Assembly: GCA_016930595.1 (NCBI GenBank)
Contig: JAFGGJ010000027.1
Location: forward strand, 1-64,000
Source of the DNA: Planctomycetota bacterium
GTDB lineage: Bacteria; Planctomycetota; SZUA-567; JAFGGJ01
Reading direction: 5' to 3'
Length of the DNA: 64,000 bases
In this document: piece after piece, positions 31,894 to 43,269 of the stretch
Numbering within the stretch: position 1 is the first letter of the stretch
Layout of the letters: each line of letters opens with the position of its first letter
Notes under the pieces: generated by a model
Seen by the model: only the letters and a program-made list of their open reading frames with translations
Told to the model about the DNA's origin: nothing
The model's database searches: none
Made by a program: the position numbers and the translations under genes

Positions 31894-34629
31894 ATGCTGT
31901 CGAGAATATACGACGGGATAGCGTTCGCAGTGGGCAAAGTGTTCGGCTCACGCAACGAACGCGTCCTAAAGAACCTGCAGCCTGCAGTCACCCGGGTACT
32001 GGAATACGAAGAGCGGCTCAGGAGACTATCGGACCCCGAGCTTGCCGAGAAGACGGACGGATTCCGCAGGGGCCTGGGCGAGAACGGCAGCCTGGACGAA
32101 ATACTCCCTGAAGCTTTCGCCTGCGTGCGGGAAAGCGCCCGCAGGAACCTTGGCATGCGCCACTTCGACGTCCAGATACTGGGCGGCATCATCCTGCACC
32201 AGGGGAAGATAGCGGAAATGGTGACCGGCGAAGGGAAGACGCTCGTGGCGACCGCCCCCGCGTACCTGAACGCCCTCCTGCGCCGGGAAGGACAGGCAAG
32301 CCACGTACACGTGATCACCGTCAACGACTATCTCGCCAGGAGAGACGCGGCCTGGATGGGTCCCGTCTATCGCGGCCTGGGACTGCAGGTTGGCTGCATC
32401 CAGTCCAACATGTCCAACGCCGACCGGAAAGAGCAGTACGGGTGCGACATCACGTACGGGACCAACAACGAATTCGGTTTCGACTACCTGCGCGACAACA
32501 TGAAGATAACCGTCGAAGACCAGGTCCAGAAGCTGCGCCATTTCACCATAATAGACGAAGTCGATTCCGTCCTTGTAGACGAAGCGCGCACGCCGCTCAT
32601 TATTTCCGGGGCGGCCGAAGAGGCCACGGACAAATATTACAAGGCCATGCAGGCGGTGGAAACGATGAAGGGCGGCGACAGGGCGGAAATAGACCACCAA
32701 GTGCTGGAAGCCGCGAAGAAAGGGCACGACAAGGAGGAAATCCGGGAAGAAATCGAGAAGGACTTCGACTACGTGTATTCGGAGAAAGACCACACTGCGC
32801 ACTTAACGGACCGCGGAATCGAACGCGCCATGAAGGCCCTCGGCGTCAAGGATTTCTACAGCGGGCGCAACATCGACTGGCCGCACTACCTGGAAAACGC
32901 CGTAAGAGCGAAGTCACTTTACCACAGGGACGTGCATTACGTGGCGAAAGAAGGCCAGGTCATCATAGTGGACGAGTTCACTGGACGCCTGATGGAAGGC
33001 AGGCGGTGGTCTGACGGGCTGCACCAGGCGGTGGAAGCCAAGGAAGGGTTGAAGATCCGGCAGGAGAACCAGACGCTCGCCACGATAACGTTCCAGAATT
33101 TCTTCAAGTTATACGACAAGATATCCGGGATGACGGGCACGGCGATGACCGAAGCAAAGGAGTTCATGCAGATATACAAGCTGGACGTCGTGGCCATCCC
33201 GCCCAACCGGCCGCTGAGGCGCACGAGCGAACCGGACCTTGTGTTCGGGACGGAGCAGGAGAAGTTCGAAGCCATTGCGGCGGAAATAGAAGGGATGAAC
33301 TCACTCAGCAGGCCGGTGCTCGTCGGCACGACATCCATCGAGAAGTCGGAGCAACTGTCGAGGATGCTCAAGCGAAGGGGCGTCAAGCACGAAGTGCTCA
33401 ACGCGAAGCACCACGAGCGGGAAGCTGCCATCATAGCCGACGCCGGCCAGCAGAAAGCCGTAACCATCGCGACGAACATGGCGGGCCGCGGAACGGACAT
33501 CGTGCTGGGAGAGGGCGTCGCCGAACTCGGCGGGCTCCACGTCCTTGGCACGGAACGTCACGAAGCGCGCCGCATCGACAACCAGCTGCGCGGGCGCGCC
33601 GGCAGGCAGGGCGATCCCGGATCAAGCAGGTTTTTCCTGTCGCTGGACGACGATCTCATGCGGATATTCGCCAGCGACTGGGTGCGGACGATGCTGCAGA
33701 GAACCGGGCTGTCCGGAGGCCAGCCGCTTGAAAGCCGCATGGTCACGGGAGCGATCGAGAAGGCCCAGAAGCGGGTGGAGGAGCACAACTTCGCCATCCG
33801 CAAAAGACTCCTGGAATACGACGAAGTCAACAACGAGCAGCGCACGCTGATCTACGACAGGCGGCAGGAAATTCTCGAAGGCGGCGATACTAAGGCGCGC
33901 GTTCTCGAAATGATCGACGGAGTGATTGACGAAGCAGCTTCCGGCTATTCGCCTCCGGGCATGCGCGACGAAGACCGCGACCTTACCGGCCTGTCCGAGT
34001 GGCTCAAGCGGAAATTCACCGTCGTGGTTGATCCGGTGGAATGGAAGCGGATGTCGCAGGACCAGATATACGAAGACATGTACGACAGGGTCGGCAAGGC
34101 ATACACGGCCCGCGAGCAGGCGATGGGCGAAGGTCCAGCGCGTGCGCTCGAACGTTTCGTGCTCCTTGAAGTCATCGACCGCAAGTGGAAGGACCACCTG
34201 CGGGAGATGGATCACCTGAAGGAATCCATATGGCTGCGGTCCTATGCGCAGAAGGATCCGCGCATCGAATACAAGCGCGAGGGATATTCGCTCTTCAACG
34301 AATTGATGGGGGCGATCTACAACGAAGTTACCGATCTGATTTTCCGGGTATCGGTCGTAAGCGACGAAGACAGGCGGGCGCTGCAGGAACGCTGGGACAT
34401 CGCCAGCGAAGGCCGCGGGGAGATGGAGAACCTGGCCCGGAAGCAACAGGCGGATATCGCAACTGCCGACGCGGCCGGGGGAGAAGGCCGGGTGACCGAG
34501 CCGATAAAGAGAACCTCTCCACGGGTAGGCCGCAACGACCCGTGCCCCTGCGGTTCCGGCAAGAAATACAAGAATTGCTGCATGCGGAAGAAAGACACCG
34601 CCGGCGCGACAGCGTCCCGGGACAGATGA
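31894..34629 (+). CDS. secA: Preprotein translocase ATPase SecA, 911 aa
   Basis: Motor of the Sec protein-export pathway, working with SecYEG at the inner membrane. Walker A lies in [14 protein letters not shown] (about 110-117), the DEAD-like motif in [13 protein letters not shown] (221-233), and motif VI-like segments in [20 protein letters not shown]. The C-terminal SEC-C zinc motif ([16 protein letters not shown]) is intact. Length is normal. The start at 31894 follows CGGAGA. The kdtA gene begins 13 bases after the stop, suggesting an operon. secB, secY and secE are not in the window. Confidence 0.95.
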   Translation: MLSRIYDGIAFAVGKVFGSRNERVLKNLQPAVTRVLEYEERLRRLSDPELAEKTDGFRRGLGENGSLDEILPEAFACVRESARRNLGMRHFDVQILGGIILHQGKIAEMVTGEGKTLVATAPAYLNALLRREGQASHVHVITVNDYLARRDAAWMGPVYRGLGLQVGCIQSNMSNADRKEQYGCDITYGTNNEFGFDYLRDNMKITVEDQVQKLRHFTIIDEVDSVLVDEARTPLIISGAAEEATDKYYKAMQAVETMKGGDRAEIDHQVLEAAKKGHDKEEIREEIEKDFDYVYSEKDHTAHLTDRGIERAMKALGVKDFYSGRNIDWPHYLENAVRAKSLYHRDVHYVAKEGQVIIVDEFTGRLMEGRRWSDGLHQAVEAKEGLKIRQENQTLATITFQNFFKLYDKISGMTGTAMTEAKEFMQIYKLDVVAIPPNRPLRRTSEPDLVFGTEQEKFEAIAAEIEGMNSLSRPVLVGTTSIEKSEQLSRMLKRRGVKHEVLNAKHHEREAAIIADAGQQKAVTIATNMAGRGTDIVLGEGVAELGGLHVLGTERHEARRIDNQLRGRAGRQGDPGSSRFFLSLDDDLMRIFASDWVRTMLQRTGLSGGQPLESRMVTGAIEKAQKRVEEHNFAIRKRLLEYDEVNNEQRTLIYDRRQEILEGGDTKARVLEMIDGVIDEAASGYSPPGMRDEDRDLTGLSEWLKRKFTVVVDPVEWKRMSQDQIYEDMYDRVGKAYTAREQAMGEGPARALERFVLLEVIDRKWKDHLREMDHLKESIWLRSYAQKDPRIEYKREGYSLFNELMGAIYNEVTDLIFRVSVVSDEDRRALQERWDIASEGRGEMENLARKQQADIATADAAGGEGRVTEPIKRTSPRVGRNDPCPCGSGKKYKNCCMRKKDTAGATASRDR

Positions 34630-34641
34630 CGGGGCCGCCTG

Positions 34642-35928
34642 ATGGGACTTCTACTAGATGTTCTCTACATTATCGCCGGGATCATCGCATTCCCCTGGTA
34701 CTACCTGCGGCTGAAACGCACGGGCCGCGGCCTTGACCAGATATGGGCCAGGCTGAAAGCCCCGCCCAGATTCGACACGACCCGGTACCGGATATGGATA
34801 CACGCGGTGAGCGTAGGGGAGGTCCTTGCCGCCGTCCCGCTGACTGACATGTTGTACGAAGTACTCCCATCGGACATTGAGCTTGCGCTGTCCGTCAGCA
34901 CGACGAGCGGGATGGAGATGGCGCAGCAGAAAATGCCCCATGTCCCCGCCTTCTATTGCCCGCCCGACCTTTCGCTGCTTGTGAAACGGGCCTTCCGGCG
35001 CGCGGAACCGGCCATCCTGGTCCTGATGGAACTGGAGCTCTGGCCGAACATGCTGCGGGAAGCGGCGCGGCGCAAGATCCCCGTGCTGGTGGTTAACGGG
35101 AGGATCAGCGAGCGGTCGGCGAAAGGCTATGCGAAACTCGGGTGGTTTTTCAGGAGGATGGCCCGCCGGGTATCCATGTTCGGAGTACAGAACCACACTT
35201 ATGCGAGAAGGCTCCTCGACCTCCAGATACCGCAGGAGCGCGTCGTCATACTCGGCAACGTCAAGTACGACCTCGCGCTCAAGCCGCCGCCTGATGCGAA
35301 GGTCCGCTATCTGCGCCGTGTCATCGGCGCCGGGAAAGGAACCAAAGTGTTCCTGGCCGGCAGCACTCACCCCGGGGAAGAGGAAATCGTGGCGGACGTC
35401 TACAGGCGACTGAAGAAGGACGTCCCCGATCTGAAACTGGTTCTTGTGCCCCGGCACCCGGGAAGGTCCGGGGAAGTGTCCGCCGCTCTGGCGGACATCC
35501 CGCATGTTCTGCGGAGCGAAGTGGAGAAAGGCGCGTCCACGGACGGCAAAGCCGTGATAGGCGACGTGATGGGAGAACTCTCTGCGCTCTACTACGCATC
35601 GAGCGTGGTCTTCGTGGGAGGCAGCATGATCGAACACGGCGGGCAGAACCCCCTTGAGCCGGCGGCCGCCGGCAGGCCCATGGTGGTCGGCCCCCACATG
35701 TTCAACTTCGCCTCCGAAATCAAGCTGCTGAAAGAGGCCGGAGCCGCCGTGGAAGTGGCGGGCGCCGATGACATGTACCGAGTCCTTTCGGGCTGGCTGG
35801 CGGACGAAGCGGCTGCATCCAAGGCGGGGCTTGCGGGCAGGCAGGCGATAGTCAGCCACAAGGGCGCCGCGGCAAGATACGCCGAAGTCATCCGCAAGTA
35901 CCTTGCGGAAAACATGGAAGTCGCTTAG
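34642..35928 (+). CDS. kdtA: 3-deoxy-D-manno-octulosonic acid (Kdo) transferase, 428 aa
   Basis: Membrane-bound GT30 enzyme adding Kdo to lipid A precursors; it shows the organism makes lipopolysaccharide. An N-terminal membrane anchor (LLDVLYIIAGIIAFPWYYL) is followed by WIHAVSVGEVLAAVPL, the ELELWPN segment and the C-terminal FVGGSMIEHGGQNPLEPAA motif typical of WaaA. Length is usual. It is immediately downstream of secA. Other LPS genes are not in the window. Confidence 0.9.
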   Translation: MGLLLDVLYIIAGIIAFPWYYLRLKRTGRGLDQIWARLKAPPRFDTTRYRIWIHAVSVGEVLAAVPLTDMLYEVLPSDIELALSVSTTSGMEMAQQKMPHVPAFYCPPDLSLLVKRAFRRAEPAILVLMELELWPNMLREAARRKIPVLVVNGRISERSAKGYAKLGWFFRRMARRVSMFGVQNHTYARRLLDLQIPQERVVILGNVKYDLALKPPPDAKVRYLRRVIGAGKGTKVFLAGSTHPGEEEIVADVYRRLKKDVPDLKLVLVPRHPGRSGEVSAALADIPHVLRSEVEKGASTDGKAVIGDVMGELSALYYASSVVFVGGSMIEHGGQNPLEPAAAGRPMVVGPHMFNFASEIKLLKEAGAAVEVAGADDMYRVLSGWLADEAAASKAGLAGRQAIVSHKGAAARYAEVIRKYLAENMEVA

Positions 35929-35997
35929 AATCATGCCTGGTTCTCATTAATGCTGTTCGCACCATCCTGAATACCTGCAATGAAAGGCGGCGATTAT

Positions 35998-37158
35998 ATG
36001 TCTGGCTCTCATTTGTTCACTTCCGAATGTGTTACCATGGGGCATCCCGACAAGCTGGCGGATCAGATTTCTGACGCGATCCTGGACGAGATGCTTAAGC
36101 AGGACAAGTCGTCCCACGTCGCGTGCGAAACCCTTGTCACCACTGGGCTGGCCTTCGTGGCGGGCGAAATAACGACTGAGGCATACGTGGACATTCCGGG
36201 GGTCATCCGGCGGACCATAGAAGAAGTAGGTTACGTGGATGCGAACATGGGTGCGGACGCTCATACCTGCGCGGTCGTCACCTCCATAGACGAACAGTCG
36301 GGCGATATCGCCATGGGCGTCGACCGGGAAAAACCCGAAGACCAGGGCGCCGGTGACCAGGGCATGATGTTCGGCTACGCCTGCAACGAAACCGACGTGT
36401 TGATGCCGCTTCCGATCCATGCAGCGCGCCGCATCACTTCGATGCTTGCGGAAAAACGCTTCGCCGGCGAAATCAAGTGGCTGAGACCCGACGGGAAAAG
36501 CCAGGTGACGATCGAATACGAACATCACAAGCCCAGGCGGGTGCATACCGTCGTGGTTTCCACCCAGCACACGCCCGACGTATCCAACAAAGAAATCCGG
36601 GAAACGGTTATCGAGGAAATCATAAAGCCTGCGGTCCCCGCGGGGCTTATCGACAAGAACACAATATACCACGTGAACCCGACCGGGCGGTTCGTGCTGG
36701 GCGGGCCGCACGCCGACTGCGGGCTTACCGGCCGGAAGATAATCGTGGACACCTACGGGGGGGTCGGATCGCACGGCGGGGGAGCGTTCAGCGGCAAGGA
36801 TCCTTCCAAAGTGGACCGATCCGCCGCCTACATGGCGCGCCATATCGCGAAACACATCGTGGCGGCCGGAGCGGCGACGCACTGCGAACTCCAGGTGGCC
36901 TATGCCATCGGCGTCGCCGAACCAGTCAGCCTGACCGTGGACACGCAGGGCACCGGCAAGGTCGAAGAATCGAAAATAGCGCAGGCGATACGCGAAGTCT
37001 TCCCGCTGAAGCCTTACGGCATCATCGAATACCTGGACCTCCTGAGACCCATCTACAAGAAGACCGCGAAGTGGGGCCATTTCGGCATCGACGACGACGA
37101 TTACACGTGGGAAAAACTTGCCAAGCTGGACGAATTGAAAGCCGCCCTCAAGCTCTAG
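35998..37158 (+). CDS. metK: S-adenosylmethionine synthetase, 386 aa
   Basis: Makes SAM from ATP and methionine. Signatures are [18 protein letters not shown] at the N-terminus, the [13 protein letters not shown] loop, and the glycine-rich [15 protein letters not shown]. The motif usually written SESVTEGHPDK reads [11 protein letters not shown] here, with Met in place of Glu; the rest is normal. The start at 35998 is preceded by AAAGGCGG. The 69-base upstream region shows no recognisable SAM riboswitch. It is convergent with the FAD oxidoreductase gene. Confidence 0.95.
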   Translation: MSGSHLFTSECVTMGHPDKLADQISDAILDEMLKQDKSSHVACETLVTTGLAFVAGEITTEAYVDIPGVIRRTIEEVGYVDANMGADAHTCAVVTSIDEQSGDIAMGVDREKPEDQGAGDQGMMFGYACNETDVLMPLPIHAARRITSMLAEKRFAGEIKWLRPDGKSQVTIEYEHHKPRRVHTVVVSTQHTPDVSNKEIRETVIEEIIKPAVPAGLIDKNTIYHVNPTGRFVLGGPHADCGLTGRKIIVDTYGGVGSHGGGAFSGKDPSKVDRSAAYMARHIAKHIVAAGAATHCELQVAYAIGVAEPVSLTVDTQGTGKVEESKIAQAIREVFPLKPYGIIEYLDLLRPIYKKTAKWGHFGIDDDDYTWEKLAKLDELKAALKL

Positions 37159-37221
37159 GCCCGAGGAGCGGGTCAGCCCTGAAACCGGTGGGACGTCTCC
37201 GGCGGCGATGCGGGAACGGTG

Positions 37222-38976
37222 TTATTCCAGGTAGAACGCGTACACGTTGGACTTTTCCGCACCCCAGGTTTCATCCAGCGTGCAGCGAATTCCTTCCACT
37301 TCCCGGTTGATATCGACCCGCACGAGCCGCTGGTGGTTGTTTTCGACTTCGGCCACGCGCTTCCACTTGCCGTCCACAAGCCCATCAATGTGAAACGCCC
37401 TGGGCATGACGTCGGGCACGGCAGCAAGCTGGTCGTCCGGCTGGTGGTGGCTCATCGCCACCAGGCGGTCCATGGCACTGTCCAGTATGAGGGTCGCCTT
37501 GGCGACATGGGCCTTCCTGTCGAACGTGTAAGCCGTCCAGCAGCCGGGAGCGCTCTCCCACGAGTGCATGTCCTTGCCCACCGGGCGGTTCGTCCCGTCC
37601 CGCAGGGGCGAGGGATCCCCATGCGAGGCCGTAAGGGCGGATTCCATCGTCAGCGGACTGAATTCCTGGCGCAGCCACGGGATATACGCGTCGTCGTAGA
37701 GAAGCATCTGCTGAAGCAGCCCGACATCGCCCGTCACGTCCGCCGGATTCTTCCCGGCCCGGACGGCAATCGCCGCCGCGGTGCCCATCGCCTGTCCCTG
37801 GCTGCAGCCGGTCCCCATAACCCTGGTCGAACTCATCGCCGCATGTGAAGCACTGGCACACCTGCCTGCGAACATCAGGTTTTCCACGTTCCTCGAATAG
37901 AGGGTGCGGTAAGGTATGCCGTAGGGCGAAGGAGCGCGATGGAATATCGTGGCCGGGGACCCGATTCTTGCGGCGCGGAAGCCCGCCGGATGATGGTCGT
38001 CCATGCTCCACCCGCCGTAGGCCACGACATCCTCGAAACGGCCTTCCGCCTCTATGTCGTTCTGCGTCAGGACGTGCCCGCCCAGGTACCTGCGGCTCTC
38101 GCGTTTCCCCGGAAGGAACTGAATCCAGTCGAGGGCCCAGTTGTCCGCTCCGTGATTGCCGCGGTTCTTTATGTGATCCCACAGGCCGTAGACCGTCTTC
38201 AGCAGTTCATCGCGAATGTTTTCCGTGTCATAAATCGAATGGACCTCGCCGCCCAGTTCCACCCACCAGTAGCCCAGAGACCACCACTTGTGCCGGTCGG
38301 CCCCGTACGGGAGTTCGTTTTCGTCGTCGTAGCGGTACGCCCACGCCGGCGGCTCAAAATGCTGCACCGTGTCGTACTCCTTCGCCGAGAAGAGACACGT
38401 CATGCCCATAGTTCTCTCGTCGGTCACTTCGGGCGCAATGGATTCCCCGTATTCCGAGCGTCCCTCGCGCCCCATCCTGAAGTCCGCCCCGGTGGGGAGG
38501 GCCAGTACGCCGTCACCGGAACAGTCGGCGAATATCGAGGCCTTCACGAGGTGATGAGTTTGAGTGGTCAGCTGCCAGGCCGTCACGCTTTCTATCCGCC
38601 TGCCGTTCATCTTCGCGTCGCGGCAGGTACAGTTGAGGAGGATATCGAGGTTCTGCTGGAAACGCGCCTTTTCGTACAGGACGGTGTCCCACACGCTGAA
38701 ATTCCTGTTGGGGTTGACGCGCAGGTTGTCCAGCCTTATTTCTTCGAGTATACCCGTCTCCCGCATGAACTTGATGCCGTTGTGCCTGTCCGCTCCGCAG
38801 ACGTGCACTCTTATTTCGCTGGATGCGTTGCCCCCCAGGATGGGACGGTCGTGGATGAGCAGCGTTTTCGCCCCCAGCCTTGCGGCGGCCAGGGCTCCCA
38901 CGAGCCCCGCCATCCCGCCGCCCACGACGCAGAAGTCCACTTCATGCTGAACCACAGGGAAACTTTTCCCGGACAT
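37222..38976 (-). CDS. FAD-dependent oxidoreductase (FAD_oxidored family), 584 aa
   Basis: Flavoprotein of the FAD_oxidored family, common in PVC bacteria near sugar catabolism genes. The dinucleotide-binding motif is VVGGGMAGLVGALAAARLG near the N-terminus; the ILGGNASSEIR segment and ADCSGDGVLALPTGADF are characteristic. The final about 130 residues are a beta-rich extra domain (NVYAFYLE end). Start at 38976 is supported by GAGGAG. No signal peptide is seen. The substrate is unknown, perhaps a sugar alcohol or halogenated or methylated compound. It is single, convergent with metK and divergent from the large secreted gene. Confidence 0.8.
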   Translation of the reverse strand: MSGKSFPVVQHEVDFCVVGGGMAGLVGALAAARLGAKTLLIHDRPILGGNASSEIRVHVCGADRHNGIKFMRETGILEEIRLDNLRVNPNRNFSVWDTVLYEKARFQQNLDILLNCTCRDAKMNGRRIESVTAWQLTTQTHHLVKASIFADCSGDGVLALPTGADFRMGREGRSEYGESIAPEVTDERTMGMTCLFSAKEYDTVQHFEPPAWAYRYDDENELPYGADRHKWWSLGYWWVELGGEVHSIYDTENIRDELLKTVYGLWDHIKNRGNHGADNWALDWIQFLPGKRESRRYLGGHVLTQNDIEAEGRFEDVVAYGGWSMDDHHPAGFRAARIGSPATIFHRAPSPYGIPYRTLYSRNVENLMFAGRCASASHAAMSSTRVMGTGCSQGQAMGTAAAIAVRAGKNPADVTGDVGLLQQMLLYDDAYIPWLRQEFSPLTMESALTASHGDPSPLRDGTNRPVGKDMHSWESAPGCWTAYTFDRKAHVAKATLILDSAMDRLVAMSHHQPDDQLAAVPDVMPRAFHIDGLVDGKWKRVAEVENNHQRLVRVDINREVEGIRCTLDETWGAEKSNVYAFYLE

Positions 38977-39075
38977 GCCCGATCTCCTCGCCCGACAGAC
39001 GCATTCTAGGCCGCCGTCCGGAAGGCGGTAGTGCAAAGCCGGGGTATTTCCACGCGGGGCGGCCTGCGGCGGAAG

Positions 39076-39103
39076 TTGAAAGCGCTCCTTCCGCTGCTAC
39101 ACT
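39076..39103 (+). promoter_or_regulatory. Promoter of the large GH42-like gene
   Basis: TTGAAA (39076-39081), 16 bases, TACACT (39098-39103). AAAGGAGGGG and the ATG at 39127 follow within 25 bases. Confidence 0.5.
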
Positions 39104-39126
39104 GGGGCTGCCGAAAGGAGGGGCCC

Positions 39127-42100
39127 ATGCGTATCGTTTCGTTGTTCGCCCTGCTGTTCGCACCGGCCGTCTTTGCCGCGGAATCCGTCATAGTCGACTT
39201 CGAAACGGCCGCCGACATGGAAGCCCTCTCGGTCGAAGAAGCCGACTGGGTTTCGCTCTCCCTGGACGACACGCATCCCCTGTCCGGCACGAAAAGCCTG
39301 AAGGCCGTCTTCATCAAGCATCCGTGGCCCGGGTTCCACGTCGGCATCGGGGAGACTCCGGCGGACTGGTCCCGGTACGCCGCCGTATCCTTCAAAGTGT
39401 GGGCGCCGTCGCCCGTCACCGTCCACGTGCGGATAGACGACGTCAATTCCACCGACCACGCCACGCGCTTCGGCGCGTCGCAACAGGTGAAAGCCGGCGA
39501 AACCCTGTTCCAGGTCCGCATGAAGGAAATCGCCACCGTCCTGGACACGACCAAGATCCAGCGCCTTATTGTCTTCCTGACCGACCCGCCCGAAGGCACC
39601 GTTCTCTGGTTCGACGACTTCCGTCTCGGATCATTCAACGAAGCCCTTCTCTACCGGGACGTCCCTCCGCCCGGCAAACGGCTGGATATCGTATATTCGA
39701 ACAAAGTGGTTACCCCGCATTTCAAATGGGCCTCGCCGCTGCCCGGGGAACCGCCTTCCGTCTTTCTTCTGCCCAACCGGATCGGCGGACGGGACGTAGT
39801 CGAACTCGCCCAACGGATGGACATGACGCCGCGCACCGTCACCATCGACAGGAACTGGGGCACCGACACGTGGGGGTTCGGCAACTTTTACGGCAAGCGT
39901 GGCCACAAGCATAATTTCAATACCGTGTATTCGTATCTCGCCGCCGACCTGGGCGGAGATACACCCTTTGACGTCTCCATCGTACAGTTTCCCCACGGAT
40001 GGGACTACATGCCGGCCTACGCCAGGGACGGCATTGCAAGACGGGTCGAAAACGGCGAAGGTCTCGTCCTGGTCAAACCATATTTCAATGAACGTGAAGA
40101 AATCGACGAACGTCTGCTCGACATATCCCCGCTGGTGGAAGGTCCCGAATGGTACATGGACCGCGTGAGCGGCTACATGCGGTCCGAAGACGGAACTCCC
40201 CGGCCGGCGGCCGCCGCATGGGTGAAAACCACCGTCGGCAGAATCCACCCCGTCACACGCTCCATAGACCTTTCCCCCGTCAATCCTCTCGACATACCCG
40301 TGCACACGTATGAAGCCGCCGACGACGCTCTCGTGCTCATACAGACCGAAGACGGACGTCCCGTCCTCGCCGTACGCGAAAATGGCAACGGGGGGCGCGT
40401 CGCCGCCTTTGCTTTCGAGAACCGCAGCCTGACACCCGCATATGGCATCCCGCTTACCGCCTCTCCGCAGACGCCTTATCGTTACCAGGATTACTACTAC
40501 GGCCTGCTCGCCCGAACGGCACTCTGGTGCGCGCACCGGCTCGATGACACGGGTATCGAATGCAACGTGTCCAGCGACGGCAAGTGGGCGGTGGCCGTGA
40601 GCGTGGACCGCCTGCCGCCGGGGACGGCGGCGCTGGAAGTCTCGGTCGAAGACGCCAGCGGTGCCGAAAAGATCCTCCATGCGATGTCCCCCGCCGAAAA
40701 ACTCTATGAATACCTCAACGGCGCCGCTCCTTTCAGCGGCGTCTACCGATTCAGGGCGCTGGACGACGGCGGCAGAGTTTTGGATTTCGCATGGCTGGAC
40801 GTCCCGCCGCCTGCGGGCAAGCAGCCGTCACTCAGCATCACTCCCGGAGCGATGGAAATTGCCCCCGGGAAGGAACTGGCCTGGAAAGTCTCCGCCCTGA
40901 ACCTGCCCGCGGGAATCAAGCCCCTTGTCCACGTGGAACTCCGGGACACGCACGGCCGCCTGCTGGCCGAAGCCAGGTCCGCCCTGGACGGATCAGGTGC
41001 CGCTTCCGGCACTTTCCCCACCGACCGCACGCTGACACGCTGCCTGCGCCTGAAAGCCGAGGTTCCCGGGAACGGTGGCGTCTGCGTCCAGAGCGAATCC
41101 GCTCCGGTCCTCGTCACCGGCTGGAAAGTCCCCCGCGACGACTACCGCGTGATCCAGTGGCCCAACGAAACGCACCCGTTCCTGCGCGACCTCGAACGCA
41201 GGATGATGCACCAGTGGGGCTCCGACGGCCTGTTTTCGTACGAAAACGACCCGGCCGAAGTCATGCTGAAGAACATCTCCGACAATTTCGAACTCTTTGA
41301 ATTCGGCATAAACCGCTATACATTCCAGTACAATCCGTTCTCGGATATTTTCGCTCGGCAGAAGCAGGCGTGGGACCAGACCGGCGACAAGAAATACCTC
41401 GTCCGCCAGCCCTGCCTTTCCGACCCCGCCACGTTCAGGCAGTCGAAAGAGAACACCGAACGCCGGGTCCTTGCCCGCAGGAAATACGGCATTGCGGGCT
41501 ATTCGCTGGGCGAAGAATCCTCCCTGACTTCCTACCGTGCGGAAATTGACTTCTGCCACGGCACCCACTGCCTCAACGAATTCCGCACAGCGATGCGCCG
41601 CCGCTACAGTGACAACCTTTCCCTCCTGAATCTGCACTGGCGCACCGCCCACAGGTCCTGGGACGAGGTCGTTCCCATGACGCTGGAGGAAGCCCGTGAA
41701 CACGGCGTCCCCGCCCCATGGCTCCTCCACCGCCTTTTCATGGACGAAGTCTGGGCCACGCACATCGACTACTGCCGGCTTACCATACACCAGCATGACC
41801 CCAGCGCCGTGGTGGGCACCACCGGAACGCAGGAACCCACACCTTTCGATGGCCACAACTGGCCCGTCATGATGACGGCTTACGATTTTCTCATGCCCTA
41901 CACTTATGCCGACCAGCAGGAGTACCACGTGTCGTTCGGCGCCGAGGGCTTTTTCTCCATGCCGCCGGCGGGTTACGGTAATTCGGGCGATGGCGTCCGC
42001 TACTCCACGTGGCGATCGGTCTTCTACCGCGGCATGGGGCACGTCATGTTCTGGTGGATAGCGCTGGTCGAGGCCGACCTGACGTGGTCCGACTCCGGCG

Positions 42101-43269
42101 CCGACTACATGCGGCAGTTCAGGGAATTCCGCAGCGGCATCGTCAAGCAGATCAGCGCGTCGGACCGCAAGTTCGACCGTGTAGCGCTGCTTTACTCGCA
42201 GCCGTCCCTCAACGCGGAATTCTTCCACAAGCGTTTCGAGGAGTTCAAGAAAGCGCGTGAGGCGTGGCTCTTGCTCCTTCACGACGCCGGGATGAACCCC
42301 CGTTTCATCACGCTGGACAGCCATCTCCCGGCCGTACCTGCGGACGTGGACGTCCTCGTGCTCTACCGCGCCACGGCGCTGTCCGACGCTGCGCTGCAGG
42401 CGCTCGACGCCTTCGTGGCGAGGGGTGGCGTTATCCTGTACGACGTCCCCTTCGGCACCTGCGACGAAGCCGGCATCCCCAGGAAAGGCGACGGCACCAC
42501 CGCCCTCCCCGGGGCATCGCTGCGCTGCGTAAAGAACGTCACGGAATATCCTGACCTGCGGAAGAAACCCTCCGTCGCTGCGGGCATCATCACGGAAATC
42601 ATCGGCATGATCCCCCCTTCTTCCCGCGCTGTTTCGATCTCCACGGCCGACGGCTCCCCGGCGATCGGCGTGCAGGCCTTCTCGTACGTTCCCGGACCGG
42701 ACGCCCTGATCGTCGGTCTGCTGCGCGAACGCTCCGCGACCGAAGCCTCCGTGGGCACCGACGGCGTCATCACATACACGCAGGTCGGGCCACCCGCCGG
42801 TCCCATGGCCGTCACCGTCAGGCCGAATCTCCCTGCCGGCAGCCGTTACCTCGCCCACGACATGCGCGGGGGCGGCCTCATGAGCAAGAGGCGCCTCTCC
42901 TCCGTCGACATTGCGCTCCCGGAAGCCGATGCCGCCGTCATAGCGTTCCTGCCCTACACGGTGCGGGGTATTGTCATGCGGGTTCCGCACACCGTAAGCG
43001 CCGGCACGGACCTTCGTATTCCGCTCGGGCTTGCCGCCGTTCCCAGACCACGCGGCAAGTACGCTCACGTCGTGAACGTCACCGTCGAAAAGAACTCCGG
43101 GCCCGGGCGGTGGCTTCCCGCTCCTCATTATTCCGCCAACATCGAGACCTACGACTTCAAAGCCGACTTCACGATCCCCTTCGCTCTCGACGATTCCGGT
43201 TCATGGAGGATTACCGTGCGCGACGTTCTATCCGGCGCCGAAGCCGCGCGGACCGTTACGGTCAAGTAG
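39127..43269 (+). CDS. Giant secreted GH42-like glycosidase, 1380 aa
   Basis: Exported enzyme of the GH42-like type. Signal peptide: RIVSLFALLFAPAVFA (residues 2-17). Residues about 20-170 form a beta-sandwich (VIVDFETAADMEALS, LWFDDFRLGSFNE) like a carbohydrate-binding module. About 200-400 is a GATase-like domain. About 680-1050 resembles GH42, with GYSLGEESSLTSYR (probable acid/base Glu) and the family-like pattern EFRTAMRRRYSDNLSLLNLHW. A second GATase-like domain (DVDVLVLYRATAL) and beta-strands end the protein. Usual GH42 enzymes are about 680 residues, so this is twice normal length. Substrate unknown. Confidence 0.7.
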   Translation: MRIVSLFALLFAPAVFAAESVIVDFETAADMEALSVEEADWVSLSLDDTHPLSGTKSLKAVFIKHPWPGFHVGIGETPADWSRYAAVSFKVWAPSPVTVHVRIDDVNSTDHATRFGASQQVKAGETLFQVRMKEIATVLDTTKIQRLIVFLTDPPEGTVLWFDDFRLGSFNEALLYRDVPPPGKRLDIVYSNKVVTPHFKWASPLPGEPPSVFLLPNRIGGRDVVELAQRMDMTPRTVTIDRNWGTDTWGFGNFYGKRGHKHNFNTVYSYLAADLGGDTPFDVSIVQFPHGWDYMPAYARDGIARRVENGEGLVLVKPYFNEREEIDERLLDISPLVEGPEWYMDRVSGYMRSEDGTPRPAAAAWVKTTVGRIHPVTRSIDLSPVNPLDIPVHTYEAADDALVLIQTEDGRPVLAVRENGNGGRVAAFAFENRSLTPAYGIPLTASPQTPYRYQDYYYGLLARTALWCAHRLDDTGIECNVSSDGKWAVAVSVDRLPPGTAALEVSVEDASGAEKILHAMSPAEKLYEYLNGAAPFSGVYRFRALDDGGRVLDFAWLDVPPPAGKQPSLSITPGAMEIAPGKELAWKVSALNLPAGIKPLVHVELRDTHGRLLAEARSALDGSGAASGTFPTDRTLTRCLRLKAEVPGNGGVCVQSESAPVLVTGWKVPRDDYRVIQWPNETHPFLRDLERRMMHQWGSDGLFSYENDPAEVMLKNISDNFELFEFGINRYTFQYNPFSDIFARQKQAWDQTGDKKYLVRQPCLSDPATFRQSKENTERRVLARRKYGIAGYSLGEESSLTSYRAEIDFCHGTHCLNEFRTAMRRRYSDNLSLLNLHWRTAHRSWDEVVPMTLEEAREHGVPAPWLLHRLFMDEVWATHIDYCRLTIHQHDPSAVVGTTGTQEPTPFDGHNWPVMMTAYDFLMPYTYADQQEYHVSFGAEGFFSMPPAGYGNSGDGVRYSTWRSVFYRGMGHVMFWWIALVEADLTWSDSGADYMRQFREFRSGIVKQISASDRKFDRVALLYSQPSLNAEFFHKRFEEFKKAREAWLLLLHDAGMNPRFITLDSHLPAVPADVDVLVLYRATALSDAALQALDAFVARGGVILYDVPFGTCDEAGIPRKGDGTTALPGASLRCVKNVTEYPDLRKKPSVAAGIITEIIGMIPPSSRAVSISTADGSPAIGVQAFSYVPGPDALIVGLLRERSATEASVGTDGVITYTQVGPPAGPMAVTVRPNLPAGSRYLAHDMRGGGLMSKRRLSSVDIALPEADAAVIAFLPYTVRGIVMRVPHTVSAGTDLRIPLGLAAVPRPRGKYAHVVNVTVEKNSGPGRWLPAPHYSANIETYDFKADFTIPFALDDSGSWRITVRDVLSGAEAARTVTVK

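Noticed and set aside
35929-35997. SAM riboswitch before metK
   Set aside because: The 69-base leader has no recognisable SAM riboswitch core or terminator stem.
37159-37221. Terminator between metK and the FAD oxidoreductase gene
   Set aside because: Only weak short stems and no T run were seen in this 63-base gap.
40993-43128. Minus-strand frame of about 710 codons
   Set aside because: It lies opposite the GH42-like gene and shows no signal peptide, motif or ribosome-binding site.
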